Shown: in pieces, positions 47,930 to 57,503 of the stretch
How positions within the stretch are numbered: position 1 is the first letter of the stretch
How the letters are laid out: every line of letters begins with the position of its first letter
NCBI GenBank assembly: GCA_002372015.1
Contig: DFIA01000033.1
Coordinates: 1 to 64,000, forward strand
Length of the DNA stretch: 64,000 nt
Source of the DNA: Bacteroidales bacterium UBA3709
GTDB lineage: Bacteria > Bacteroidota > Bacteroidia > Bacteroidales > UBA932
Direction: 5' to 3'
Notes under the pieces: model-generated
What the model was told of the DNA's origin: nothing
The model's input: the letters and a program-made list of their open reading frames with translations, nothing else
Database searches by the model: none
Program-made: the position numbers and the translations under genes

Positions 47930-48733
47930 TTATGCAGGTTCTCCGTTGATGCTTATCTTAAAACCTTCTGACATAAGTGGGGCTGCTATTTTATGCATCT
48001 CTTCTATGGAGGCTTTTATCAGTCCTTTAGCAGGGGTGTCTCTGTCTAAGGTGTACATCATTATCTGCCTTGGCTTAATTTGCCTTGCCACTTCTCTCCA
48101 TTGCTCTGCAAGGTTGGCATTTGTGCAATCTATGTCTATAATTTCTCCTGTTTTTGGATCTTCTGCCTTGCCCTTGAAAAATATAGTTTGCAGTATAAAC
48201 TGCCCGTTGAATTTTTTTAGGTTCTCTATTGTTTGGCTCAGATTGTATTTTTTACATGGTCTGTTAATGGCTCTTATATATGCTAAGTCTGTAGAATCTA
48301 TTTTAAGAATAGGATTATCTACCTTCATAAGAGCCAGCCTAATACTCTCATTGCTTATTGTAGAAGCGTTGCTGAGCACAGATACCTTGGCTCCTTTCAG
48401 ATAGCGGTCTCTTATGCGTATGGTTATATCTATAATCTTGGCAAATTCAGGGTGTACGGTGGGTTCTCCATTGCCGGAGAATGTAATAGAATCTACTTTT
48501 ATGCCCTCTTTATTAAGTTCTTTTACTTTGGCAGCAAGGGCCTCTTCTACTTGCTTGGCTGTTGGTATGTGTTTATCTTGGGCATGGTCTTTATTCCAAC
48601 CGCACTCGCAGTAGATACAGTCGAAGGTGCAGATTTTGCCGTGCTCAGGTAATAGATTGATACCCAGAGATGATCCTAACCGGCGGCTATGTATCGGGCC
48701 TATTATCAAAGATTCAAATAATTTTGTAGCCAT
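47930..48733 (-). CDS. radical SAM protein (COG0731-like)
   Basis: A 267-residue enzyme with a radical SAM cluster motif CTFDCIYC (CxxxCxxC) near residue 34. An additional cysteine follows at once (ECGW). Other segments are ITFSGNGEPTVHPEF, binding SAM, and VSVLSNASTI. It resembles the wyosine-like Fe-S oxidoreductases of COG0731, whose bacterial members have no settled substrate. It sits between an amidohydrolase and dtd in a minus-strand run. Confidence 0.85.
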   Translation of the reverse strand: MATKLFESLIIGPIHSRRLGSSLGINLLPEHGKICTFDCIYCECGWNKDHAQDKHIPTAKQVEEALAAKVKELNKEGIKVDSITFSGNGEPTVHPEFAKIIDITIRIRDRYLKGAKVSVLSNASTISNESIRLALMKVDNPILKIDSTDLAYIRAINRPCKKYNLSQTIENLKKFNGQFILQTIFFKGKAEDPKTGEIIDIDCTNANLAEQWREVARQIKPRQIMMYTLDRDTPAKGLIKASIEEMHKIAAPLMSEGFKISINGEPA

Positions 48734-48787
48734 ATTTGTATTCTGTTAAGCTTTCTACGATTTTTACTTTGTTTGAGTTGCGGAGCC

Positions 48788-50029
48788 TTAGGCAAGTCTT
48801 CTGGAAGAACTTTCCGTAGTGAGGGAGAGGTTGTGAAGATTCTCCAAAAGAACTACACCAGGTACTTTACCCACGGAAAGGCTTCCCATAATATCTTGCT
48901 TGCCAATATACTCCGCTCCATTGCTGCATGCCCACTGTAGCATTTCCGATAGGGTTATATCTGGGAAGTGCTCTTGCAGGCACAACATTTCTTTAACCAT
49001 GTTCAATAGGTGGTTAGAAGAAAGACTGTCTGTGCCTATACATATTTTAAGAGAATTGTTGAGCATTAGACGTATTGGCGGTAATTCTCTATGTATGAAT
49101 ATGTTTGATAACGGACAAATGGTAAAGAACGGATTTTTTAGGCACAGCTTGGCTTTATCTATGCTTTTTTGGCTTATAACCACATTGTGTACAAGGTTGA
49201 TGTTTCCGGCAATCTTTTCTAAGTTGCCATCTTGTTTGGCAATAAGGAGATTTATAAAATACTCCAATGCAGTGGTATGGGTAACGGGAGGTGTGGAGAG
49301 CCCCCTGCTTTTATAGTTGTCTGCCAAGGCTCCGCTCCCCTTCATTATCAAATCTTCCTCCTCTTGACTTTCCTGATTGTGATATGAAATGTAGCCTGTT
49401 TCAAGGCCTTTTAGTGCCGCCATGGCAAGGAGTTGCGGGCTCATGGTATAGCATGAGTGTGGAGTAATGCCGGCATCTAACCCAATATCTATGGCTTGCT
49501 TAACTATTTGCAGACCACTATCTAAGATGCTTTCTGCATCTTCTTTTTCTGTACCGAAAAGCTCTACAAAGGTTCTGAAATATATAGGAAAAGCCGAAGG
49601 GGCGTTAGAAGGTAGCAGATTGAGGTAGTGTTTCTTGAGAGCAAAGCTTTCGGCGCAATTGCTTATATCAGCAACCGCTACAATGCCTTGTTTAGAAAAA
49701 TTCTCAAACTCTGTTTTCATGGCGGTAAGCCTGCCTTCTTCATTAACGCTCTCTCTCAGTTTGTTTATTTGATTAATAAATCCGCTCATACCGGTGGCTT
49801 CTTCAAAGGCTCCTTTAAGATGAGAAAGCTCTATGTGGCAATGCGAATTTACAAAGCCGGGAGCGAGCGTGCCTTTATAATATTCCGTTTCATTATCGGT
49901 TAAATCTGCATCGCTCCATTGTTCTATGGCAATAATTTTTCCTCTTTCGTCTATAGAAATGAGGGGCCGGCAGAAAGGAGTGGTGCCATTATCCAAGAGA
50001 AATGCGTAGTCTGCAGCAATTTTCCTCAT
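48788..50029 (-). CDS. amidohydrolase superfamily protein (chlorohydrolase/deaminase-like)
   Basis: A 413-residue metal-dependent hydrolase of the cytosine deaminase/TRZ-ATZ group. Metal ligands are visible in FVNSHCHIELSH (HxH), the histidine in GITPHSCYTMSP, HNQESQEEE and the late aspartate in CIGTDSLSSN. The group deaminates ring compounds such as guanine, S-adenosylhomocysteine or aminodeoxyfutalosine; nothing here settles which. Its ATG overlaps the stop of the DUF4296 gene by 4 bases, so the two are translationally coupled. Confidence 0.82.
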   Translation of the reverse strand: MRKIAADYAFLLDNGTTPFCRPLISIDERGKIIAIEQWSDADLTDNETEYYKGTLAPGFVNSHCHIELSHLKGAFEEATGMSGFINQINKLRESVNEEGRLTAMKTEFENFSKQGIVAVADISNCAESFALKKHYLNLLPSNAPSAFPIYFRTFVELFGTEKEDAESILDSGLQIVKQAIDIGLDAGITPHSCYTMSPQLLAMAALKGLETGYISYHNQESQEEEDLIMKGSGALADNYKSRGLSTPPVTHTTALEYFINLLIAKQDGNLEKIAGNINLVHNVVISQKSIDKAKLCLKNPFFTICPLSNIFIHRELPPIRLMLNNSLKICIGTDSLSSNHLLNMVKEMLCLQEHFPDITLSEMLQWACSNGAEYIGKQDIMGSLSVGKVPGVVLLENLHNLSLTTESSSRRLA

Positions 50030-50613
50030 AACTGTTTGCTGTTTGGTTCTGCTTCTATTTCAATATTTGCCTGAGGGGTGTCTGACAAGAGATTAATTTC
50101 TTGCCTTTGAGGTGCTACAGTATCCGTTTGCCTGACTAAATATATGAATTTTGTATCTGGAATATCCTGTCCGTCTATTGTTTTAGCCCACCAGTTGTTA
50201 TGGTTTAGTAACTCGTCTGCAACTAAAAAAGGTACAGGAAAATATAATTTTATTTGCTTTATCATTTCCAAGTCTTTATTTGCCTGCATAGAACTGTCTT
50301 TTGCTATAAGGGTGGCTCTCTTTAGAATATGGGAATAAGCTTTTTGGTCTGGCAGATAATGCCTTAAAGCTTCTTGATAGTCTTGTAGGGTGCAGGAGTG
50401 CTTTTCAAATATATGCTGATATAGCAATATGGAATCTGCTGCTGAGCCTATTTCTGTGTAGGTTTTAGCATACTGATCAGCAACAAACATTTCGTACATA
50501 ATAGTAGCCACCTCATTCTTGCTCAAAATCTTCTTTTTGTTGCAGGAACACAAGCAGAGCATAGTTATGCTTAGAAGCATACACAGGTGCAGTATTTTTG
50601 TTTTAGAAATCAT
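50026..50613 (-). CDS. DUF4296 lipoprotein
   Basis: A 195-residue lipoprotein. Start chosen at 50613 (MISKTKILHLCMLLSITMLC), giving a signal with the lipid cysteine in LCSCNKKK; a possible start six codons upstream is less likely. The family segment VATIMYEMFVADQYAKTY follows, then a helical body with LDYQEALRHYLPD-like spacing. DUF4296 proteins are frequent in Bacteroidota and uncharacterised. A minus-strand TAACTTTG at 50626-50619 would place transcription start at or next to the ATG. Confidence 0.82.
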   Translation of the reverse strand: MISKTKILHLCMLLSITMLCLCSCNKKKILSKNEVATIMYEMFVADQYAKTYTEIGSAADSILLYQHIFEKHSCTLQDYQEALRHYLPDQKAYSHILKRATLIAKDSSMQANKDLEMIKQIKLYFPVPFLVADELLNHNNWWAKTIDGQDIPDTKFIYLVRQTDTVAPQRQEINLLSDTPQANIEIEAEPNSKQL

Positions 50614-50647
50614 GAGTACAAAGTTAATCAATTATATTGTTTTGCAT

Positions 50648-50655
50648 TATCTTTG
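50648..50655 (+). promoter_or_regulatory. candidate -7 element for the deacetylase operon
   Basis: TATCTTTG matches TAnnTTTG and lies 18 bases before the deacetylase ATG. No clear -33 element is seen. It could drive the long + strand run down to 60.9 kb. Confidence 0.4.
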
Positions 50656-50673
50656 TTGGACAATACCTAAGAT

Positions 50674-51285
50674 ATGAAGATAAATCCTCCGGGGATAATA
50701 AAAAGGATGTTTCCGTCTTTCATTTGGAGTTTGCCCAATGAAAGAAATGAGGTTTACCTTACATTTGACGATGGCCCAAGACCAGAGGTAACGCCTTGGG
50801 TATTAGATCAGTTAGATAAATACAATGCCAAAGCAACTTTCTTTTGCATAGGTAAGAATGTAGAGCTGTTTCCAGAATTGTTTGAGGAGATTAAAACAAG
50901 GGGACATGCCGTAGGCAATCATTCTTACAGCCATGTAAAAGGCTGGGGAATGAAGACAGGCGATTATGTCAGGGATGTAGATATAGCAGGAGATTTGATA
51001 CGCTCCAACCTTTTCAGGCCTCCCTATGCCAGAATAGGACCGAATCAGGCAAGGGTGCTATCGGAGAGGTATTATCACATAATGTGGACAATCCTGAGCA
51101 GAGATTACAGCCGCCACATAAACGGTAAGCAGTGCATACGTAATGTGGTGCCATACCTTGAGAGTGGAGCCATTATAGCTTTTCACGATTCCGTTAAGTG
51201 TGCGCGCAATTTATGGGAGGCTCTTCCTGTAGTTCTCCAAGCTATAAAAGATAAGGGATTGTGTTGTGCTAAAATTGAATTATAA
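50674..51285 (+). CDS. polysaccharide deacetylase family protein
   Basis: NodB-type carbohydrate esterase 4 domain in a 203-residue protein, removing acetyl groups from N-acetylated sugars. Motifs in order: LTFDDGPRP (metal and catalytic aspartates), GNHSYSHV (HxxxH metal site), and FRPPYARIG. A late IIAFHDS carries the catalytic histidine. I see no signal peptide, so the place of action is uncertain. First gene of a long run; 25 bases to purD. Confidence 0.9.
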   Translation: MKINPPGIIKRMFPSFIWSLPNERNEVYLTFDDGPRPEVTPWVLDQLDKYNAKATFFCIGKNVELFPELFEEIKTRGHAVGNHSYSHVKGWGMKTGDYVRDVDIAGDLIRSNLFRPPYARIGPNQARVLSERYYHIMWTILSRDYSRHINGKQCIRNVVPYLESGAIIAFHDSVKCARNLWEALPVVLQAIKDKGLCCAKIEL

Positions 51286-51310
51286 TTTAAGATAACAATA
51301 ACTTTCAGAC

Positions 51311-52642
51311 ATGAATGTTTTAGTATTAGGCAGTGGTGGGCGGGAACATGCCTTGGCGTGGAAAATCGGTCAGAGCCCCAATCTGGATAAACTCTACGCT
51401 ATGCCGGGCAATCCGGGAACAGCCCAGATAGGGCAGAATATAGCTGGCAGCCCAAACGACTTCAACAGAATAAAAGAGGTGGTTGTGGAGCACTCTATAG
51501 ATATGGTGGTGGTAGGTCCGGAAGAACCTCTTGTTAAAGGACTCGCCGATTGTTTTCAACAAGACCCTGCTCTTAAAGATATACTTTTTATAGGTCCGAC
51601 AAGCCGAGGTGCTGCACTTGAAGGCAGTAAGCAGTTTGCTAAGGAGTTTATGCTTAAACACTCTATTCCTACAGCTGATTTTAGGAGCTTTACCTCAGAT
51701 TCAATAGCAGAAGCCGATGCGTTTTTAGAGAGTCTTTCTGCTCCTTATGTTCTAAAGGCAGATGGTTTGGCTGCCGGAAAAGGTGTGCTGATTTGCCAGA
51801 GCCTTGATCAGGCAAAACAGGAGTTGCGTAGTATGCTGGGAGGAAAATTCGGCTCTGCCGGAAATACTGTTGTAATAGAGCAGTTCCTAAGCGGAATAGA
51901 AGTATCTATGTTTATTCTTACAGATGGAACAGACTACCTTCTTCTTCCGGAAGCTAAAGACTATAAGAGAATCGGCGATGGAGATAAAGGGCCTAATACC
52001 GGAGGTATGGGAGCGGTTTCGCCGGTGCCTTTTGTAGATTCCGAGTTCTGTGCTAAAGTGCGTTCGAGAATAATAGAGCCTACATTGGCGGGGCTCAGAG
52101 CCGATGGCATTCCGTATAAAGGCTTCATATTCTTTGGGCTTATGAATTGCGCCGGCAATCCTTATGTAATTGAATACAATGTGCGTATGGGCGATCCTGA
52201 AACAGAGGCGGTGCTAACCAGAATACAGTCTGATTTGCTTGGCCATCTTGTAGCATGTGCAAAGGGGAAGCTGAGGGAGGAAAGGCTGGAGATAACGCAA
52301 TCTATGGCTCTTACTGTTGTGTGTGTAAGTGCCGGCTATCCTGAAAGTTATAGTAAGGGTAAAGTTATCTCCGGCAGTGATTTACTATATAGCAATACTT
52401 CTTCTGCTCCGGTAAAGGTGTTTCATAGCGGCACCTCCGCTTCCAACGGCAAAACGCTTTTGACTGCAGGCGGCAGGGTGCTGGCTATAACGGCCAATAA
52501 TCATACTTTGTGCAATGATATGGCAGAGGCTATTGATGTTTGCCGGCAGCAGGCATACGCCCAGATAGAAAATATATCATACGAGGGCAAAACTTACAGA
52601 AAAGACATAGGCTTGGATTTGACAAAGTTATCTGAAGTATAA
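51311..52642 (+). CDS. purD: phosphoribosylamine--glycine ligase
   Basis: ATP-grasp enzyme of purine synthesis, joining glycine to phosphoribosylamine. The 443-residue protein has the N-terminal VLVLGSGGREHALAWKI, the phosphate loop VLKADGLAAGKGVL, the metal-binding GGMGAVSP and EYNVRMGDPETEAVL. Full length. Upstream by only 4 bases of a membrane protein gene, so they are coupled. The purM-like gene five genes along belongs to the same pathway. Confidence 0.96.
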   Translation: MNVLVLGSGGREHALAWKIGQSPNLDKLYAMPGNPGTAQIGQNIAGSPNDFNRIKEVVVEHSIDMVVVGPEEPLVKGLADCFQQDPALKDILFIGPTSRGAALEGSKQFAKEFMLKHSIPTADFRSFTSDSIAEADAFLESLSAPYVLKADGLAAGKGVLICQSLDQAKQELRSMLGGKFGSAGNTVVIEQFLSGIEVSMFILTDGTDYLLLPEAKDYKRIGDGDKGPNTGGMGAVSPVPFVDSEFCAKVRSRIIEPTLAGLRADGIPYKGFIFFGLMNCAGNPYVIEYNVRMGDPETEAVLTRIQSDLLGHLVACAKGKLREERLEITQSMALTVVCVSAGYPESYSKGKVISGSDLLYSNTSSAPVKVFHSGTSASNGKTLLTAGGRVLAITANNHTLCNDMAEAIDVCRQQAYAQIENISYEGKTYRKDIGLDLTKLSEV

Positions 52643-52646
52643 TCTT

Positions 52647-53570
52647 ATGGTGCTGCGGTCAGACTCCTTAGGGTATAATCGAGTGGCTTTATATATAGCA
52701 GCTCTGTTTCTACTGTTATCTTCTTTTTATGTAGAACTGATGCCGGCAGAGGGGCTTTCGCTCTCGGTATCTGTTGTACTGGGTTTGGTGGCAGATATAC
52801 TGCTTCTTACAACAGTTTATATAACTTCCGGCTCATTGTTGCACAAACCATCGGAAAGGATGTTGGCAGTAGTTCTTTCTGCGGCTTTTCTGATGGCTGC
52901 AGATGGTGCGGTTTGCATAAACAGAATTCACATAGCTGCCATAGCATTGCTGTGGGCGCAGTTCTGTTTGCTTAAAGAACAGTATTTTACCGCCTTTTTT
53001 ATGATGGCGCTATCGGCTATGTTCTTTCCTCCGGTTATTTGGATAGCCTTGCTGGTAATTATCCTAATGCTAACAGCGGGGCTTACAGACAAGTTTCGCA
53101 ATATCTTAAAGTTTCTTGGCGGCTTGCTAACTCCTTACGTTTTATTGTTTAGTGGTTTGTATCTCTTTGGCCATAATGTTTTTAATCATGTATGCAAGTA
53201 TTGGGCGGCCGTGTCTGAAGTTAATTACATATCGTTGTCTGGGTCTATATCAAGTTTGTTTCTTGTGCTCTGTTTGCTGTTGATAACGGTTCATGCAATA
53301 ATAATGTTTTCCATTAGGATGAAGGAATATGGAATAGCTCAGTCTTATGCTCTTAAAATGCAGATTATAAATGTACTGGTTTGTATAGTAGAGTTCTTCC
53401 TGTTTGCGGCATCGTCTAAATATCCTGTGGCTGTGTTGGGCGCTTGCCCTTTAGGAATTCTTCTGGCCCGATATTTTTCTCGCTATGGCAGGCAGCCTTT
53501 AGTGCGAGCGGAAATGATTATTTTGCTTTGCGCCCTGGTGCTTTACAGGCTTGGTTATTTCATAGTTTAA
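52647..53570 (+). CDS. polytopic membrane protein (DUF6427-like)
   Basis: A 307-residue protein with about eight to nine membrane helices and short loops. It resembles proteins of Bacteroidota called DUF6427, often near purD, but I cannot confirm the family. The protein has the membrane-embedded look of a transporter or a glycosyltransferase-like multipass protein, with no catalytic motif. It starts 4 bases after purD and ends 15 bases before dacB. Confidence 0.7.
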   Translation: MVLRSDSLGYNRVALYIAALFLLLSSFYVELMPAEGLSLSVSVVLGLVADILLLTTVYITSGSLLHKPSERMLAVVLSAAFLMAADGAVCINRIHIAAIALLWAQFCLLKEQYFTAFFMMALSAMFFPPVIWIALLVIILMLTAGLTDKFRNILKFLGGLLTPYVLLFSGLYLFGHNVFNHVCKYWAAVSEVNYISLSGSISSLFLVLCLLLITVHAIIMFSIRMKEYGIAQSYALKMQIINVLVCIVEFFLFAASSKYPVAVLGACPLGILLARYFSRYGRQPLVRAEMIILLCALVLYRLGYFIV

Positions 53571-53585
53571 GACTAAATTTGTTGC

Positions 53586-55073
53586 ATGAAAAGATATTTC
53601 TCATTATTGGTTTTTGCGCTATTGCTGCAGGTACAGATTTTTAACCCGTACACTTTAGAGGCTCAAGAGAAGAATGAATATACACCTCAGGAGTATATAG
53701 ACAAGGTTATAAAGAAGAATCATAATTACCGTAATGCCGTAGCTGCAATAAAGGCCATAGATAAAGACGGTAAGGTGATAGCAGAATGGAATTCAAATCT
53801 GCCTGTATTAACGGCATCTACATTAAAGACAGTTACTTGTGGGTTGGCCTTGGCTTATCTGGGAGAAGACTATAGGTTTACTACTTCCGTAAAGCATTCT
53901 GGCATTATTAAGAATGGAGTGCTTTATGGCGATATTTGGATAGTGGGGGGAGCCGATCCTACATTGGGTGCAGATGATGGGGTGGCATTTAAAGTAGATT
54001 CTGTGTTCGGAGAGTGGGTTGCAGGTATGGAAAAGTTGGGAATAAGGAAGGTAGAAGGTAATATAGTTGTAGATGATACCTACATAGGCAGGGAGGTAAT
54101 TCCGGCTTCATGGACATGGGGTAACATCGGGTACGACTATGGCTCGGCCCCAAGCGGCTTGCCTTTTCATAGAGATGTTCAGAAAGTGCGCATAGTGCCA
54201 GGCAAGCAGGTTGGAGACAAACCACAGGTTATTGTCCTGTATCCGCAGATACCGAATTTTAAATACATGAACAATCTGACTACCAAGGAGGCAAAGAGCG
54301 GCGACCATTCAGAGTATTTTTGCTCCGACCTTGCAAGGGTTGGAAAATTTACCGGTAGCGTACCTTTGGATAAAGACACGATATCCATTTCTATTTCAAA
54401 CAAGTTCAGCTATTTATCTTGCGGTGCTGCATTTAGGGATTTTGCAGTTTCCAGAGGAATTACCATAGGACCAGATATAATACCAGTAGAAGAAGCTGAT
54501 AGTACAGAATTGTTCGACATAGCCACTACTTATTCTCCAGAGCTCTGGAAAATTGTAGGCAGAACCCTTGTTATTAGCGATAATTTTTATGCAGAGACTC
54601 TATTTAAGACTCTGGGAAAGAAGATGTTTGGAGAGGGTACTTACTCAGCTTCCAAGAAAGCGGCCAAAAGGATATTAGATTCTCTTGGAGTTAATACGGT
54701 AGGTTATACTCAAGACGATGGCAGTGGATTGTCGAGGCAGAATTATTTGTCTCCGGCGTTTTTCTGCAACTTTTTTAGCGTAATGTCGCAGCAGCCTTGC
54801 TTCGACCGTTTTGTAGAAGCCTTCCCTTATTCCGGAGTGGGTACTTTGCGTAATGTTCTTACGGCTAAGAAATTCGATAAGAAAACAGCTCTTGCTGTGC
54901 ATGCCAAAAGTGGCAGCTTGTCTAATGTTAAAACCTATGCAGGATATGTATATGGCGGGCCGAAGCATGGTCTTATCAAGTTTGCTATTTTGGTTAATAA
55001 TTACTCTTGTCCTACAAGAGAAATTCAAAAGCATCTGGAAGGGTTTATGTACTCATTGGCCTGTACAGAATAA
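53586..55073 (+). CDS. dacB: D-alanyl-D-alanine carboxypeptidase/endopeptidase (PBP4 type)
   Basis: Class C penicillin-binding protein that trims and cuts peptidoglycan cross-links in the periplasm. The 495-residue protein has a signal peptide (about 1-27, ending LEAQ). The serine box STLK is at residues 78-81, the SDN box in VISDNFYAE, and KSG in HAKSGSLSN near the end. Between the first boxes lies the large PBP4 insertion. A TAAATTTG at 53574-53581 sits only 4 bases before the ATG, so a leaderless transcript is possible. Confidence 0.94.
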   Translation: MKRYFSLLVFALLLQVQIFNPYTLEAQEKNEYTPQEYIDKVIKKNHNYRNAVAAIKAIDKDGKVIAEWNSNLPVLTASTLKTVTCGLALAYLGEDYRFTTSVKHSGIIKNGVLYGDIWIVGGADPTLGADDGVAFKVDSVFGEWVAGMEKLGIRKVEGNIVVDDTYIGREVIPASWTWGNIGYDYGSAPSGLPFHRDVQKVRIVPGKQVGDKPQVIVLYPQIPNFKYMNNLTTKEAKSGDHSEYFCSDLARVGKFTGSVPLDKDTISISISNKFSYLSCGAAFRDFAVSRGITIGPDIIPVEEADSTELFDIATTYSPELWKIVGRTLVISDNFYAETLFKTLGKKMFGEGTYSASKKAAKRILDSLGVNTVGYTQDDGSGLSRQNYLSPAFFCNFFSVMSQQPCFDRFVEAFPYSGVGTLRNVLTAKKFDKKTALAVHAKSGSLSNVKTYAGYVYGGPKHGLIKFAILVNNYSCPTREIQKHLEGFMYSLACTE

Positions 55074-55115
55074 TCTGAAGTAAATGATTGAAAAACAGAT
55101 AAAAATATTTAGTTT

Positions 55116-56312
55116 ATGTTAACTCTATCACAAAAAGCAATAGAAATGCCGGCTTCTCCAATAAGAAAGCTGGTGCCATTTGCCGAGGCTGCCAAAAAGA
55201 GGGGCGTTAAGGTGTTTCATCTTAATATAGGACAACCTGATATAGATTCTCCAGAGTGTGTTATGGAGGCTATACGGAATATCCGTCTGAACAATTTGGC
55301 TTATGCCAACTCTGCCGGTATAGAAAGTTATCGTAAGGGTTTGGCCGGATATTACAACAAAATAGGTATTGATGTAGATGCTTCTGATGTTATAGTAACT
55401 ACTTCTGGAAGCGAGGCTGTTTTGTTTGCTATGACAGTTCTCTGCAATCCTGGCGATGAGGTAGTGGTTATGGAGCCTTTCTATACCAACTACAGAGCAT
55501 TTGCCATTCAAACCGGAGTAACTCTTGTGCCTATATCTACAAAGATAGATAATGGTTTTCAGGTACCTCCTATTGAAGAATTCGATAAATACATTACCAA
55601 TAAGACCAAAGCTATACTGATATGTAATCCAGGCAATCCTACAGGTACTTTGTATTCTAAAGAGAGTATGCTAAAGCTTGGAGAAATAGTAAAGAAGCAT
55701 AATATATTCCTGCTCTCGGACGAAGTTTACAGAGAATTCTGCTACTCAGATGAGCCTCATTTCTCAGCAATGCAGATTCCTGGGCTGGAACAGAATGTTT
55801 TGCTCTTAGACTCTGTTTCTAAGCGATATAGCATGTGTGGTGCGCGCATAGGTTGTATAGTGTCTAAGAATAAAGAAGTAATGGCGGCAGTAATGAAGTT
55901 TGCAATGAGCCGTTTATGTTCTCCTACAGTAGAGCAGATAGCCGCAGAGGCAGCTTTGGATACTCCGGCAGAATACTTTGCAGCTGTTAAAGCCGAGTAT
56001 ATTCACAGAAGGGATGTTATGTGCGATATGTTGAATCAGATACCGGGCGTATTTACTCCTAAACCTATGGGAGCATTCTACACAATAGCTCGTTTGCCGG
56101 TTGATTCTGCAGAGAACTTTGCAAAATGGATGCTTGAAGAGTTCAGTTATAACGGAGAAACTACAATGGTAGCTCCTGCAGCAGGATTCTATGCAACTCC
56201 TGGCACCGGAGAAGATGAAGTAAGATTAGCTTATGTGCTTAAAGTAGAAGATATTAAGCATGCAATAAAGTGTATTGAAGAAGGTTTGAAGGTTTATCCC
56301 GGAAGAAAATGA
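55116..56312 (+). CDS. pyridoxal phosphate-dependent aminotransferase (class I/II)
   Basis: Fold type I aminotransferase of 398 residues, using aspartate- or aromatic-type substrates. Motifs: NIGQPDIDSP near residue 37, VTTSGSEAVLFAM holding the phosphate loop, NPGNPTGT, LLSDEVYREF, and the lysine in DSVSKRYSMCGARIG. The C-terminal arginine stretch around EVRLAYVL binds the carboxylate. Substrate not fixed by sequence. Its stop overlaps the next ATG by 4 bases (ATGA), so translation is coupled with purM. Confidence 0.9.
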   Translation: MLTLSQKAIEMPASPIRKLVPFAEAAKKRGVKVFHLNIGQPDIDSPECVMEAIRNIRLNNLAYANSAGIESYRKGLAGYYNKIGIDVDASDVIVTTSGSEAVLFAMTVLCNPGDEVVVMEPFYTNYRAFAIQTGVTLVPISTKIDNGFQVPPIEEFDKYITNKTKAILICNPGNPTGTLYSKESMLKLGEIVKKHNIFLLSDEVYREFCYSDEPHFSAMQIPGLEQNVLLLDSVSKRYSMCGARIGCIVSKNKEVMAAVMKFAMSRLCSPTVEQIAAEAALDTPAEYFAAVKAEYIHRRDVMCDMLNQIPGVFTPKPMGAFYTIARLPVDSAENFAKWMLEEFSYNGETTMVAPAAGFYATPGTGEDEVRLAYVLKVEDIKHAIKCIEEGLKVYPGRK

Positions 56313-57493
56313 CAGACCAGCAAGACAGATATGCCCAAAGAGGAGTTTCTTCTCAGAAAGAAGATGTCCACAAGGCTATAAAGAATGTAGATAAGGGCCT
56401 GTTTCCTAAAGCATTCTGCAAAATAGTCGAGGATGTTTATTCAGAAAAGGAAGCAGATCCTTGGTGTTGCGTTATGCACGCAGATGGTGCAGGCACCAAG
56501 TCTTCTTTGGCGTATGCCTATTGGAAGGAAACGGGCGACTTATCTGTGTGGGACGGAATCAGTCAGGATGCCATAGTAATGAATACCGATGATTTGCTAT
56601 GTGTAGGCATTACAGACGATATATACATTAGCTCAACAATAGGGCGCAACAAGAAACTTGTGCCGGGAGAGGTGATAGAGAGGCTGATAAGCGGAACAGA
56701 AAAGTTTATTTCCAAGATGGCGGAGTATGAGGTGAGGTTGATTCCAACGGGGGGAGAAACAGCCGATGTTGGAGATCTTGTAAGAACTGTTATAGCAGAT
56801 ACTACCGTTTATGCTAAGATACGCCGTAGTAGAGTTATAGATAATGCCAGAATACAGCCTGGCGATGTAATAGTGGGTTTGGCTTCAGATGGGAAGGCGG
56901 TCTATGAAGATTTCTATAATGGTGGTATGGGCAGCAATGGTTTAACCAGTGCCAGGCACGATGTGTTTGCCAAATATCTGTCTGAAAAATATCCGGAAAC
57001 TTTTGATTCTGGTATGCCGTACGATTTAGTTTATAGCGGAACAAAATTGCTTACGGATGTAGAGCCGGAAACCGGACTAACATATGGTAAACTCGTATTG
57101 TCTCCTACAAGAACTTACGCTCCTGTAGTTAAGAGGGTGTTAGATGCCTATAGAACCAAGATACATGGAATGATTCATTGCACAGGAGGAGCTCAGACCA
57201 AGATTCTGCATTTTGCAGATAATGTGCATATTGTTAAGGATAATATGTTTGCTGTGCCAGTTTTATTCCGTACTATACAGCAGGAGAGCAATACTCCTTG
57301 GGCAGAAATGTTTAAGGTATTTAATATGGGGCATCGTATGGAGTTTTATACAGAAGAGTCCTATGCTCAGGATATAATAGATATTTCAGAGAGTTTTGGT
57401 ATTCCTGCCAGAATTATAGGAAGAGTGGAGAAAGGCAATGGTACAAAAGCTTCTCTTACTATAAGATGCCCTATGGGAGAATTTAGTTATTAG
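56309..57493 (+). CDS. purM: AIR synthase-related protein (PurM-like)
   Basis: Phosphoribosylformylglycinamidine cyclo-ligase type protein, the fifth step of purine synthesis. The 394 residues show the PurM layout: MHADGAGTKSSLAYAYW, SQDAIVMNTDDLLCVGI, GGETADVGDLV and a GLASDGK-like segment, then HCTGGAQTKIL and a C-terminal GHRMEFY. It is the Bacteroidota form, longer than E. coli PurM (345). With purD in the same run, the purine role is well supported. Gene symbol is by family. Confidence 0.85.
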   Translation: MTDQQDRYAQRGVSSQKEDVHKAIKNVDKGLFPKAFCKIVEDVYSEKEADPWCCVMHADGAGTKSSLAYAYWKETGDLSVWDGISQDAIVMNTDDLLCVGITDDIYISSTIGRNKKLVPGEVIERLISGTEKFISKMAEYEVRLIPTGGETADVGDLVRTVIADTTVYAKIRRSRVIDNARIQPGDVIVGLASDGKAVYEDFYNGGMGSNGLTSARHDVFAKYLSEKYPETFDSGMPYDLVYSGTKLLTDVEPETGLTYGKLVLSPTRTYAPVVKRVLDAYRTKIHGMIHCTGGAQTKILHFADNVHIVKDNMFAVPVLFRTIQQESNTPWAEMFKVFNMGHRMEFYTEESYAQDIIDISESFGIPARIIGRVEKGNGTKASLTIRCPMGEFSY

Positions 57494-57503
57494 TATCTGC
57501 GTT

